DNA from: an uncultured Holophagaceae bacterium
GTDB taxonomy: Bacteria > Acidobacteriota > Holophagae > Holophagales > Holophagaceae
Length of the DNA: 17,075 nucleotides
Direction of reading: 5' to 3'
Assembly (NCBI GenBank): GCA_903927605.1
Contig: CAIYNT010000313.1
Span: 1-17,075 of the forward strand
Part shown: in pieces, positions 9,311-16,199 of the stretch
Numbering within the stretch: position 1 is the first letter of the stretch
Layout of the letters: every line of letters starts with the position of its first letter
The notes under the pieces: generated by a model
What the model saw: the letters and a program-made list of their open reading frames with translations, nothing else
What the model was told of the DNA's origin: nothing
The model's database searches: none
Translations under genes and position numbers: made by a program

Positions 9311-9674
9311 ACCTCATCCTCAAGGTACGGTGAGGGCCAATGTTAAACCCTCTATCGGTTTGTGGGGGGCAGCAGTAAACCTGGAAGAACCCTCAGCGAC
9401 TCATTGCCAGCCATATTCGCGACATGGGACCTTGGCCTTCTCCGATGCCTCGGCCCATCTGGGCGCCCGCCTGGCTTCATCCCTCCGGGTGAGGACCGGC
9501 GGTGACTATTCAGCGCCAACCGGGATGGCCCGTTTCCCGTGGATTCCTGCGTTGCCGTCTCCCTGAGAGCGGCCCAGGCTCGGCATCCGTTGGAGGTTTG
9601 GGAACTGCCCCTGCGAGGCACCACCAGTCCGGCCGCTAGGAATTCGTGGGCAATAGAGGGTGGTTGCAGTTTAT

Positions 9675-9718
9675 ACAGTAATAAGCACCTTGGTTGTCAG
9701 GTGCTTATTACTGTTTTT
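9675..9718 (+). terminator. Perfect 16-bp inverted repeat followed by T5
   Basis: ACAGTAATAAGCACCT (9675-9690) and AGGTGCTTATTACTGT (9699-9714) are exact reverse complements around an 8-base loop, and T5 covers 9714-9718. The shape fits a rho-independent terminator reading rightward, but no plus-strand gene lies upstream. It may end a small RNA, insulate the integrated element, or be a protein-binding dyad at the element edge. Confidence 0.55.
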
Positions 9719-9737
9719 GGCGGAGATAGAGTCCGCC
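9719..9737. repeat. Short hairpin GGCGGA/TCCGCC beside the long dyad
   Basis: GGCGGA (9719-9724) and TCCGCC (9732-9737) form a perfect 6-bp stem with a 7-base loop one base after the T-run of the large dyad. It resembles the last bases of a tRNA acceptor arm on the opposite strand, but no tRNA body follows. Confidence 0.45.
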
Positions 9738-9871
9738 TTACTTTAGCGCATGGGCGAGTAGGGTTGAGTGTCAATGGTCAATCAAATCTCTTGTATATAA
9801 GATGCTTACGAATTGGCTTCGTGCATGGACGACCACGGACGGGTTTCTTTGAGTGCCCACAAGCAATTAAA

Positions 9872-9927
9872 AAATATGGGTAGAAATATGGGTATTAAAG
9901 CGTATCCTCCTGTCCAGGAGATACCCA
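9872..9927. promoter_or_regulatory. TGGGTA repeats, candidate integrase arm-type sites
   Basis: The 11-mer AAATATGGGTA is repeated at 9872-9882 and 9884-9894, a 12-bp period. The second copy continues as TGGGTAT (9889-9895), and the inverse ATACCCA lies at 9921-9927. Another TGGGTAT is found past the integrase gene at 11533-11539. Short repeats of this kind next to a DUF4102-type integrase are commonly the sites bound by its N-terminal arm domain; that assignment is inferred. Confidence 0.45.
9902..9924 (+). promoter_or_regulatory. Hairpin covering the Shine-Dalgarno of the small ORF
   Basis: GTAT-C-CTCCTG (9902-9912) pairs with CAGGAG-ATAC (9915-9924) apart from one bulged C. The right arm contains AGGAG (9916-9920), the SD of the ORF starting at 9928, so the stem would hide the ribosome site unless opened. 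The left arm CTCCT acts as an anti-SD. Confidence 0.5.
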
Positions 9928-10095
9928 ATGGATCGATTCATACGCGACGAAGTGCATGACCTCCGCACGAACCGAGGTGATGCCAAGGACTGCAATGCCT
10001 GGATGGACCGGAATCCCCGATGGGACCAGTCCGCCCTGCGGTTCTTTCCTTTGGGCATTAACCCGAACATCGATCCCCGTTACCTCAACGATTGA
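9928..10095 (+). CDS. Small hypothetical protein (55 aa) ahead of the integrase
   Basis: ATG 9928 is preceded at seven bases by a perfect AGGAG, and the frame runs 55 codons to TGA 10093-10095. The product begins MDRFIRDEVHDLRTNRGDAK and ends NPNIDPRYLND; it is hydrophilic, has several Trp and Asp residues, and shows no signal peptide, membrane helix or clear helix-turn-helix. I do not recognise a family. The good SD, the compact position 24 bp before the integrase start, and the hairpin over its SD argue that it is real and translated with the integrase. By position it could be an excisionase or a leader that tunes integrase expression, but the sequence itself does not show this. Confidence 0.5.
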   Translation: MDRFIRDEVHDLRTNRGDAKDCNAWMDRNPRWDQSALRFFPLGINPNIDPRYLND

Positions 10096-10119
10096 TCTTG
10101 TCCAGAGTGAGGTCCGATC

Positions 10120-11376
10120 ATGGCCGGAGGACGAAACAAGCTGGCACACAAAAAGGTCGAGACGTGTGCTGTGCCCGGGTACCTGAACGATGGTGGAAAC
10201 CTCTACCTCCAGATCGCAAAACGCGCCCCAGCGAAGGCAACTGCAAAGGCGAGGACCAAAAAGACTGATGGGGTCACCAAATCATGGGTCTTCCGCTATC
10301 GGCATCGCGCCACCAAGAGGCTTATCGAATTAGGGCTAGGCCCATTCTCTGATGTCTCACTTGAGGAGGCACGAGACAAGGCGGCGGAGATGAGAGCTCT
10401 CCTTCGGAACAAAAAGGACCCGAAGACCGAGATGGCGACGCAACGGGCAATAGAGAAGGCGGCAGAGGCAAAATTCATCACATTCGATGAAGCTGCCGCC
10501 AAGTGCATCGCTGGGAGGTTCGCAAAGCGGAACAACTCGAAGAGCGCACAACAGTGGACGAACACATTGAATACCTATGCCTCGCCCGTGTTTGGATCCT
10601 TGCCGGTGGACGTCATTGACCTAGCGCTGATCCGGAAGGTGTTGGACCCCATCTGGGGCACGATTAACGAAACTGCATCACGCGTCCGCCAGCGGATGGA
10701 GGCTGTTCTGTCCTGGGCGAAGGTCAGCGGCTACTTCAGTGGGGAAAATCCAGCCCGTTGGCGTGGGCACCTTGACCAGTTGTATCCCAAACCTTCAGTG
10801 GTCCAGGACAGGAAACACTTTAATGCGATGGACTGGAAGAAACTCCCGAAATTCATGGAGGATCTTCGGTCCCGAACCGGAATCGCGCCTCTGGCTCTGG
10901 AGTTCACCATCCTCACCGCTGCGCGAACGGGAATGACGGTTGGTGCCACTTGGGAGGAGTTCGACCTTGAGGGGGGCCTCTGGACGGTTCCCAAGGAGCG
11001 GATGAAAGCCAAGAAGGAACATGTCATCCCACTCTCGAAGCGGGCACTGAAAATCATCAAGGATTTGGAACAAGCCAAGCAAGGCCCTTTCGTGTTTCCT
11101 GGGGCGAAGGAAGGGAAGCATCTTTCCACTGGCGGGATGGATGCCGTGCTCAAGCGCATGAAGCGGAAGGATTCCGATGTGCATGGGTTCAGGTCCACAT
11201 TCCGAGATTGGGCCGCTGACACGAAAAAGTTCGAAAGGGAAGTCGTCGAGCACGCGCTCGCACACCAGTTGAAAGACAAAGCAGAGGCGGCCTATCAACG
11301 TTCAACAATGCTTCCAAAGCGAAAAAAGTTGATGAATGCGTGGGATGCCTATTGCTCAAAAAATGAAAAATCATAA
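10120..11376 (+). CDS. int: P4-type tyrosine recombinase/integrase with DUF4102-like arm domain
   Basis: This 418-residue integrase would catalyse site-specific insertion and excision of the element. The N-terminal arm domain (about residues 1-95) reads VPGYLNDGGNLYLQI and then SWVFRYRHRATKRLIELGLG, typical of DUF4102 proteins, with a Lys/Ala-rich insertion at about 37-50. A core-binding SAM-like domain occupies about 115-215. The catalytic domain carries Arg269 (AARTG), His355 and Arg358 (HGFRSTFRDWA), His378 (EHALAH) and nucleophile Tyr392 (AYQRS), so the active site is intact. The motif after the first Arg is RTGMT where relatives usually have RTGE or RTSE. ATG 10120 follows GTGAGGT. The usual tRNA attachment target was not found to the left, so the integration site remains unidentified; TGGGTAT repeats flank the gene on both sides. 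Confidence 0.93.
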   Translation: MAGGRNKLAHKKVETCAVPGYLNDGGNLYLQIAKRAPAKATAKARTKKTDGVTKSWVFRYRHRATKRLIELGLGPFSDVSLEEARDKAAEMRALLRNKKDPKTEMATQRAIEKAAEAKFITFDEAAAKCIAGRFAKRNNSKSAQQWTNTLNTYASPVFGSLPVDVIDLALIRKVLDPIWGTINETASRVRQRMEAVLSWAKVSGYFSGENPARWRGHLDQLYPKPSVVQDRKHFNAMDWKKLPKFMEDLRSRTGIAPLALEFTILTAARTGMTVGATWEEFDLEGGLWTVPKERMKAKKEHVIPLSKRALKIIKDLEQAKQGPFVFPGAKEGKHLSTGGMDAVLKRMKRKDSDVHGFRSTFRDWAADTKKFEREVVEHALAHQLKDKAEAAYQRSTMLPKRKKLMNAWDAYCSKNEKS

Positions 11377-11433
11377 TCGATGACTTCTTATTATGCATCA
11401 GGTGCAAATTTTATTTTTTGTGCCTCTTCAGAG

Positions 11434-11467
11434 TACTTTAAAGTAGCAATATTGCACTCATGAGTGC
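11434..11467. repeat. Three back-to-back perfect palindromes
   Basis: TACTTTAAAGTA (11434-11445), GCAATATTGC (11446-11455) and GCACTCATGAGTGC (11454-11467) are each perfect palindromes. The first two abut and the second and third share two bases. Their centres are 11 and 10 bp apart, one helical turn each, which suits side-by-side binding of dimeric proteins on one DNA face, for instance the ribbon-helix-helix protein encoded at 11717 or an integrase accessory factor. Confidence 0.7.
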
Positions 11468-11501
11468 TGAGTGTATTTTTTCAATTAGGGTTCAAATAAA
11501 G

Positions 11502-11529
11502 TTGATTGCTTTGCGATCCTATCCATAAC
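11502..11529 (+). promoter_or_regulatory. Weak candidate promoter of the mobilization operon
   Basis: TTGATT (11502-11507) and CATAAC (11524-11529) are 16 bp apart, each matching four of six sigma70 consensus bases. It is the best-placed pair before the operon starting at 11717, just downstream of the palindrome cluster, which would fit a repressor overlapping or flanking it. The call is tentative. Confidence 0.25.
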
Positions 11530-11542
11530 CTTTGGGTATGGA
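11522..11542. repeat. Imperfect inverted repeat containing TGGGTAT
   Basis: TCCATAACC (11522-11530) and GGGTATGGA (11534-11542) pair with one mismatch around TTT. The right arm includes TGGGTAT, the heptamer also seen upstream of the integrase, so this may be an integrase arm site on the other side of the gene, or part of the transfer origin. Confidence 0.4.
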
Positions 11543-11560
11543 CGGACGATCGAATATCAG

Positions 11561-11695
11561 CGCTCAAGGAGCGAACCCTTCAGGTGGCAAGTTCGCCGTG
11601 GCGCGTGACTGTACCTGCATTCATGTAGGTTGCTTGAATCCATCGTTTGGCCAACACCACCTTGTGTTGTTCCTTGCCAGGCTTGCGCCAAGGAA
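11561..11695. repeat. Run of stem-loops upstream of the relaxase operon
   Basis: Five small dyads follow each other: CGCTC/GAGCG (11561-11573), GCGAAC/GTTCGC (11571-11596), ACCTGCA/TGTAGGT with one wobble (11613-11630), CAACAC/GTGTTG (11652-11669) and TTCCTTG/CAAGGAA (11670-11695). The first two share bases and are mutually exclusive. Such clusters are typical of transfer origins or of a regulated leader RNA; both readings remain open. Confidence 0.45.
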
Positions 11696-11716
11696 AGTGA
11701 CAAAAGGCGGTGTTAA

Positions 11717-12166
11717 ATGAGTCGTGCTAAGGATTCTCGGTGTGCCAAAGACGTGGTGCATGCAAAGGTTGGCGTTCAGCACTATGAAACGCTCGAATCG
11801 ATCGCGGGGGCTCGTGGGATCAGCCTGACCCAGGCGCTCCGCTCTCTCCTGGAGGAAGCCAGGCAGCGGGAGACGGAGGCAATCCTAGGATCCCGCCTGG
11901 ATGGCCTGGCTCGAACGCTGACGAATGTTCTGGAGCAGCAGGCCAGGCACGCGACTCGGATCGAGGCTCTCGTCGCCATCCTCCGAGGGGTCGAAAACGC
12001 CCAGGCTGATCGGGATGGCCAGCTTCTCCAATCCCAGACCACGACCCTCGGCTTGGCCCAACTGATTTACGCCCACCTGTTGGCCATGGTGGAGGGAAGC
12101 TCCCGCGCATCGGATATCTCTACCTCTGCCCGCCAGAAGATCCAAGCCATGCGCGGGGAGGGCTGA
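11717..12166 (+). CDS. Ribbon-helix-helix mobilization accessory protein (MobC/TraJ-like)
   Basis: This 149-residue protein opens with a ribbon-helix-helix pattern at about residues 13-50: a beta-strand VVHAKVGVQ, helix HYETLESIAGARG, the turn ISLTQ and a second helix ALRSLLEEARQ. The rest is predicted helical and probably forms a coiled coil (LDGLARTLTNVLEQQARH). RHH proteins in this position bind the transfer origin, help the relaxase load and often repress their own operon; that role is inferred from fold and place. AAAGG nine bases before ATG 11717 is an acceptable SD, and an in-frame TAA directly precedes the ATG, fixing the longest frame. Its stop is followed immediately by the relaxase ATG at 12167, so the two are co-translated. 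Exact family membership was not recognised. Confidence 0.65.
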   Translation: MSRAKDSRCAKDVVHAKVGVQHYETLESIAGARGISLTQALRSLLEEARQRETEAILGSRLDGLARTLTNVLEQQARHATRIEALVAILRGVENAQADRDGQLLQSQTTTLGLAQLIYAHLLAMVEGSSRASDISTSARQKIQAMRGEG

Positions 12167-13615
12167 ATGGCCATCATCAAGGAAGGCTGGAAAAAGGGGT
12201 TTCGGGGACGGCAGCAGCCGCCGAGGGCGGATCGGAGAATGCATTACCTCGCCTCGGAGCACGGACGGGACTCGGCCTGTCTACTGAATGCCGAAGGGCG
12301 AGCCCTTTCCGTTGAAGAAGCGATTATGGCGATCGGCGGGAAGGCTGCGCCCTACCACGAGGTCATCCTCGCCGGGAGTGATTCTGAATGCGAAGCCATC
12401 CGGCTCCGAAGGCCTGAGGATCCCCAATGCGCGATTCGGGAAGCCGGACTTAACATGGCACGCGCTTATGCGCATGGGCGGCCATTCGTGCTCGCCATCC
12501 ATGAAGGGGATGGACGCTTCCATTTCCACATCGCTGTGGGAGGAGGATCGCAAGGACAGATTCTTGGACGGAATGGAACACTTCAGAAAGTGTGGGACCG
12601 CGAGTATTTCGGAGATGAGGGAAGGATCCTGGATTGGGAAGCCCACAAGCGATTCCTGGCGTTGAAAGTCCAGGTGCAGCAGGTCATCCGGCAGCAGCAT
12701 GAAAACCGGGTCCAGCGCCGTGAAGCCGTCCGGAAGGCCCCTCCAGCGCGGAAGACCGATACGGCGCGTCCATTCGAGGTCAAGAACCGGGAGCTCATCG
12801 AGCGCAGGTACCAACTGGAGTTGGCCGCTCTTGATGCTCGCTATCAGGCGCGAGGATCCATCGGCGGTGCAAGGCATCGATCAGAACAGGAGCGGGTCGA
12901 ACACCGTCGTACAGGCGCTCTGAATCGTCTTGACCGCCGCGAATCCGAGCGCCGAATTCGGGCCACAGGACGTGCTCTCGATCGTGGATTGGGCGTCGTC
13001 GGCACTCAGGCAAGCCGAGCGCTCGGCTATGTCGGGCAGATAACGCGTATGGGCGTGGATTCCGCGATGCGGGAATTGGGAGTTCCCCGCCCACTCAGGG
13101 CCACGGCAAGGATCACGATATCCCTTGCGACCGAGTCTTCCAGGATTGCCCTGAAGATGGCCATGGAAGCCGCGAGAGCCTCTGTCCAGGCCAGCCTTCG
13201 GCTGGCACATGGCACCTCAACCCTCGCCCTGGCCGCGATCGCGGCTCCGGCCACGGGAGGTGCCTCGCTTGCGAAGGCTCTTCAGGAAGTGGGATCGGAC
13301 TTCGCAGCGGCAGGTCGGGAGGTTGGCAAGGGCCTTGCCCGCGCCGGAGGCATCGCCGTTGGTTCCCCGTCCCGGATGGCATCTTCCGCCGTAAGGGAGT
13401 CACTTCCCTTCGAGGCCAAGGATGCGGTGGACCTGGCCCAAGGTAATGTGCGCCGCCTCGTGGCACGCCGAGTCCCTGAACCCCTTCTCCGGGCCATGCA
13501 ACTCGCGAAGATCCTCCCCGCTGGTCCCACCCTTGCCGTGGCAATGCGGATGGCCTTTGACGCCGCCAAGAAGGCGCAGAACGTCTCGCGCAGTCATTTG
13601 GAGGTCGAACGATGA
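12167..13615 (+). CDS. Divergent HUH-type relaxase (MOBP-like)
   Basis: This 482-residue protein is most likely the relaxase that nicks oriT and leads the strand out. The key evidence is the three-histidine metal site IHEGDGRFHFHIAVGG with His112, His119 and His121, the H-x6-HxH form of motif III in MOBP/MOBV relaxases. A Tyr27 in the segment RMHYLASEHGR is the best candidate nucleophile, in a place similar to the N-terminal tyrosine of MOBP proteins. After about residue 185 a charged Arg/Glu-rich helix runs to 265, and the remainder is an Ala-rich set of amphipathic or hydrophobic helices not expected in a minimal relaxase. GGGAGGG precedes ATG 12167, directly after the RHH gene stop. The 3' end overlaps the coupling-protein start by ATGA. 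Overall similarity to named relaxases is low, so it may be a new subgroup. Confidence 0.7.
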   Translation: MAIIKEGWKKGFRGRQQPPRADRRMHYLASEHGRDSACLLNAEGRALSVEEAIMAIGGKAAPYHEVILAGSDSECEAIRLRRPEDPQCAIREAGLNMARAYAHGRPFVLAIHEGDGRFHFHIAVGGGSQGQILGRNGTLQKVWDREYFGDEGRILDWEAHKRFLALKVQVQQVIRQQHENRVQRREAVRKAPPARKTDTARPFEVKNRELIERRYQLELAALDARYQARGSIGGARHRSEQERVEHRRTGALNRLDRRESERRIRATGRALDRGLGVVGTQASRALGYVGQITRMGVDSAMRELGVPRPLRATARITISLATESSRIALKMAMEAARASVQASLRLAHGTSTLALAAIAAPATGGASLAKALQEVGSDFAAAGREVGKGLARAGGIAVGSPSRMASSAVRESLPFEAKDAVDLAQGNVRRLVARRVPEPLLRAMQLAKILPAGPTLAVAMRMAFDAAKKAQNVSRSHLEVER

Positions 13616-15555
13616 CTCCAGCCAAGGTGTCCCACCTTCTCAATCTATGGCAGCAGATCTCGTGGGTGCTGATCCTGACCGGAGGGTGCGGCCTCGCCGG
13701 GATCCTAATCCGCGATGCCCTGGTGGGCGGTGTGGATGCTCACTACTGGCTGGCGCACCACGCCCATTCCTGGGTGAGGGTGCTCTTCCACCGGCGATCG
13801 AAGAAGCTCTTTGCCCTCTTGGTCAGCCTCGTGGCGATTGGCTTCCTATGCATGTTCGCACCCGATACTTCTGGTTTTCAGGAATGGGCCTATCGAGAGT
13901 CGAGCTCGTTCCTTTGGTTGAACATCGCGGCAGCGGGCCTCGCGGTCGGAACATTGCTGACCTGGGATCTCCATCCCTCGTACCTCAGGCGTGGTGAAAG
14001 CTGGGCAAGCGCTGAATTTCGCGACCTTCATGAGGATTGGGGTCGCTTCGATCGGCAGGATGGGAAACCCATCGGCGATGGCAAACCCGTTGCTGTCCTG
14101 CTCGCGTACCGGGATTGCGCCCGGAAAGCACGCCGGGCGCTGCTGACGCTGCAACGGAGGGCTCGGAACCTCACTTTCATTTTCCTAAGATGGGACCTGC
14201 TCTCGCGCCATATATTGGTCCTCGGCTGTCAGGGAAGTGGCAAGACCAGCGCGTTCTATGGCCACATCATGATTTCCGCAAATGCCCAATGGATCTACCA
14301 GGACTCAAAGGCGGAACTTCCATTCAGGGCGATGTTCCCCGATCGGCTCGTTTGGGGTCTCGACGTGAGGGGCCATGCGACACGAAGCGGCCTGTGGAAT
14401 CCCCTCCAGGAGATTCGAGGCCCGGAGGACATTGACCTGATCGTGGATTACGTCTTCCCATCGAATCCTCGGGATGCCAATCCCTGGGTGCGAGACATGG
14501 CTCGCGTGCTGTTTACCGCGATCCTTCGCGCCAAGCCCTGGAGCAGCCTCCAGTAGATATCCCGAGAGCTTCGCCGAACGCGGCTGGAGCCGTTTCTTGA
14601 TGCGCTGGATCCGGTTTGGCGGGATCTGATGAAAGAGCCGAAATCCCAGGTCCCCATCCTCCAAGACCTCGTTGCGACCCTCTCCAAGTGGGAAGCGCCA
14701 CGGATCGCAGAGATCACGGAGGGCAACAGTACCGTTTCACTCGATGCCTTCATCGAACGAGGCGGATGGGTGATGAGTTGCGAAATGTCTGATGCCCTTC
14801 GGACGCCAGTCCATCTGTACTGGGCCATGATGATTGGCCGCTTGCGGAATCGAGCGGAGGGATCCTCGCCGATCCTTCTCCTGCTTGACGAGTTCGGGGA
14901 TGCGGGGCGTCTTCCCAGCATTGAACGGGCCTTGGTGCTGCTTCGCAGTAAGGGAGTCGCCTTCGTGGCCGCCATTCAAAATCTCGGGCTCATGGAAGAT
15001 GTGTACCCCCAGAACTGGAAGGCTGTGGTGAAGGGTTTCGGAAGCAAGATTTGGCTCATGCGGAATGCTGAAGACGACACGCGAGAGACGCTTTCCCGTG
15101 TTCTCGGAAAGTGGACCCGGCGCATCAAGCCAGCCAACAAGCATTCGAAAGAAACCGAAAAAGAGGCAGATCTGGTGCCCATCGACGCCTGGGGCACATG
15201 GTCGGATGAACGCGCCGCGATCGCACGGGCCAACGGGTGGACCTACTGGCTCCCGATGAGCCTCCCAGTTCCGAGCACACCCCTTGGAGAGGTCATCGAG
15301 GCTCGCGATCCGTGGGAGGAGGCGCAGTCCATTGAAGCCGAAGCCCTCGAAGAAGTGTTCCAGGAGCGGGAGCATCAGCCAGTCCATCGCGCCGACGAGC
15401 TCTCCGCAGGCATTGAAACGATGGAGGCCGGGCTGGAAGGGCTCGGTGCCTTTTCCCTCCCGATTCCACCGCTCCCACGGACGGAGCCAACTTCAGAACT
15501 CACACCTAACCAGGCCGGGAGTCCGGTCTTCGATCACGAGGAGGAATGGCTATGA
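13612..15555 (+). pseudogene. VirD4/TraG-type coupling protein interrupted by an in-frame amber codon
   Basis: Read through, this frame gives a 647-codon type IV coupling ATPase that would bring the relaxosome to a T4SS channel. The first part (codons 1-314) has TM segments near 13-32, 62-82 and 100-120 and Walker A GCQGSGKTS with Lys211. The second has Walker B LLLLDEFGD with Asp426-Glu427 and the typical GVAFVAAIQNL. At codon 315 (14554-14556) the frame reads TAG, yet the following codons continue as protein-like sequence (ISRELRRTRLEPF) in the same frame, so a TGG or CAG was probably lost by one transition. The next in-frame ATG is at 14629, with only a weak SD; re-initiation would separate the two Walker motifs onto two chains. 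SD GGAGG precedes ATG 13612, which overlaps the relaxase stop. Sequencing error, real inactivation or suppression are all possible. Confidence 0.8.
15539..15544 (+). promoter_or_regulatory. Shine-Dalgarno that decides the start of the repeat protein
   Basis: A perfect AGGAGG lies one base before ATG 15546 but seven bases before ATG 15552. Only the latter has normal spacing, so translation should begin at 15552, overlapping the coupling-protein stop as ATGA. Confidence 0.7.
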
Positions 15556-16049
15556 GCAACCTTCAAGATTCCGCAGCAGCACTGGCACGGTTGGAACGCC
15601 TTCAGGAGCTCGGCTACCGGTGGGACGCTGCCGCCAGGGAGCTTGCTGCGAACGGTTTCGGCGAACCGGTCATTGCAGAAGGGCTCCGCTACAAGGGGGC
15701 CTGGAAAGCGATGGCTTCGAGCCTCAAGGCGGAGGGCCAGCCATACGAGGACATTGTGGTTTGTCTCCAGCAGATGTGCGCCGGATGGGCCGATGCGGCT
15801 TCGGCCTTGTTGGCGGCGGGAGTTGCAGGTCCGGACGTGCTTAGGACACTCGTGCCTGTGGCAGAAGCGGATCAGGACTTGTGGAGCATTGTTCAGGTCG
15901 TGGTTTGCCAGTCTTCAGACACGGCTGATTTCCGAGAGATTAGGGCAGTTCTCCGGTTCTTCCAGGTCGACACAGAGGAGGCCATCGCTCATTTTGCAGG
16001 GCCGTTCGGAACGAGGGAGGTGGCTGAGCGAAGGCTCGGAATCGCTTAG
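15552..16049 (+). CDS. Hypothetical helical-repeat protein in the mobilization operon
   Basis: This 165-residue protein was not recognised as a known family. It contains three tandem 27-28 residue units, aligned by Trp24, Trp51 and Trp79, by Gly35, Gly62 and Gly90, and by Leu45, Leu72 and Leu100, with the shared pattern W-x-A-A/M-A-x-x-L-x-A-x-G. Each unit reads as two short helices joined at the Gly, so the whole may form a small solenoid suited to binding a protein or peptide. There is no signal peptide or membrane helix. It is translationally coupled to the coupling protein through ATGA, and it is the last gene of the operon. A role in relaxosome assembly, entry exclusion or coupling-protein control is possible by context only. 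Confidence 0.7.
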   Translation: MSNLQDSAAALARLERLQELGYRWDAAARELAANGFGEPVIAEGLRYKGAWKAMASSLKAEGQPYEDIVVCLQQMCAGWADAASALLAAGVAGPDVLRTLVPVAEADQDLWSIVQVVVCQSSDTADFREIRAVLRFFQVDTEEAIAHFAGPFGTREVAERRLGIA

Positions 16050-16070
16050 GTTCTGGAATCAAGAGGCGTG

Positions 16071-16123
16071 GGGAATGGCTCCCGCACCCTTTCGCGTCAG
16101 GCACTGCCGGATGTCCCATTCCC
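16071..16123. repeat. Inverted repeat after the mobilization operon
   Basis: GGGAATGG (16071-16078) and CCATTCCC (16116-16123) are exact reverse complements separated by 37 bases, 21 bp past the last operon stop. No T-run follows, so a terminator role is weak; the 191-bp gap 16050-16240 otherwise must contain the promoter for the next gene, which I could not pinpoint. Confidence 0.35.
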
Positions 16124-16199
16124 GCGCCCGGCACCCTTACCCGCTCTCTTCCCGGTGCCCGGTGCGTTCCCGGTCCAGGCCTTGGGAGCGGGGGCCACC

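Larger units (their letters stand above)
9311..9927. other. 617-bp gene-poor junction between chromosome and integrated element
   Basis: No convincing protein gene is visible here apart from the small ORF that starts at 9928; the open frames present lack SD sites and protein-like composition. The left part (9311-9660) has the G+C content of the kinase gene and should include its promoter. From about 9665 the DNA turns A+T rich and carries structured elements: a perfect 16-bp dyad, a second hairpin, and TGGGTA repeats next to the integrase module. The left boundary of the element probably lies between 9650 and 9880, but no repeated att core could be found because the right end is outside the window. 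Confidence 0.5.
11377..11716. other. 340-bp gene-free region with palindromes and stem-loops; candidate oriT
   Basis: No protein gene is seen here. It holds an A+T-rich stretch after the integrase with a wobble-paired hairpin (11401-11424), three abutting palindromes (11434-11467), an imperfect 9-bp repeat around TTT (11522-11542), and hairpins at 11561-11573, 11571-11596, 11613-11630, 11652-11669 and 11670-11695. It lies immediately upstream of the relaxase operon, where origins of transfer usually sit. The bases GATCCTATCC at 11516-11525 distantly resemble MOBP nic sites such as TATCCTG, but a nic position cannot be fixed from sequence alone. Confidence 0.45.

Noticed and set aside
9675..9714. 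Integron attC-like site
   Set aside because: The dyad is perfect with no bulged bases and lacks the conserved GTTRRRY/RYYYAAC core pairs of attC.
9718..9731. TGGCGGAGATAGAG resembling the complement of a tRNA 3' end, a possible tRNA att remnant
   Set aside because: The bases form part of a small GGCGGA/TCCGCC hairpin and no T-arm or tRNA body follows, so a tRNA or att core cannot be supported.
9539..9883. 114-codon plus-strand frame ahead of the integrase
   Set aside because: It has no SD, spans the perfect dyad and hairpins, and its translation does not resemble a protein family.
11377..11716. CRISPR array or iteron origin
   Set aside because: The repeats are different palindromes and hairpins rather than regularly spaced identical units, and no replication initiator lies in the window.
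14554..14556. Programmed pyrrolysine or stop-codon recoding
   Set aside because: No downstream recoding structure is apparent and coupling proteins are not known to need pyrrolysine; a simple point mutation or sequencing error is more likely.
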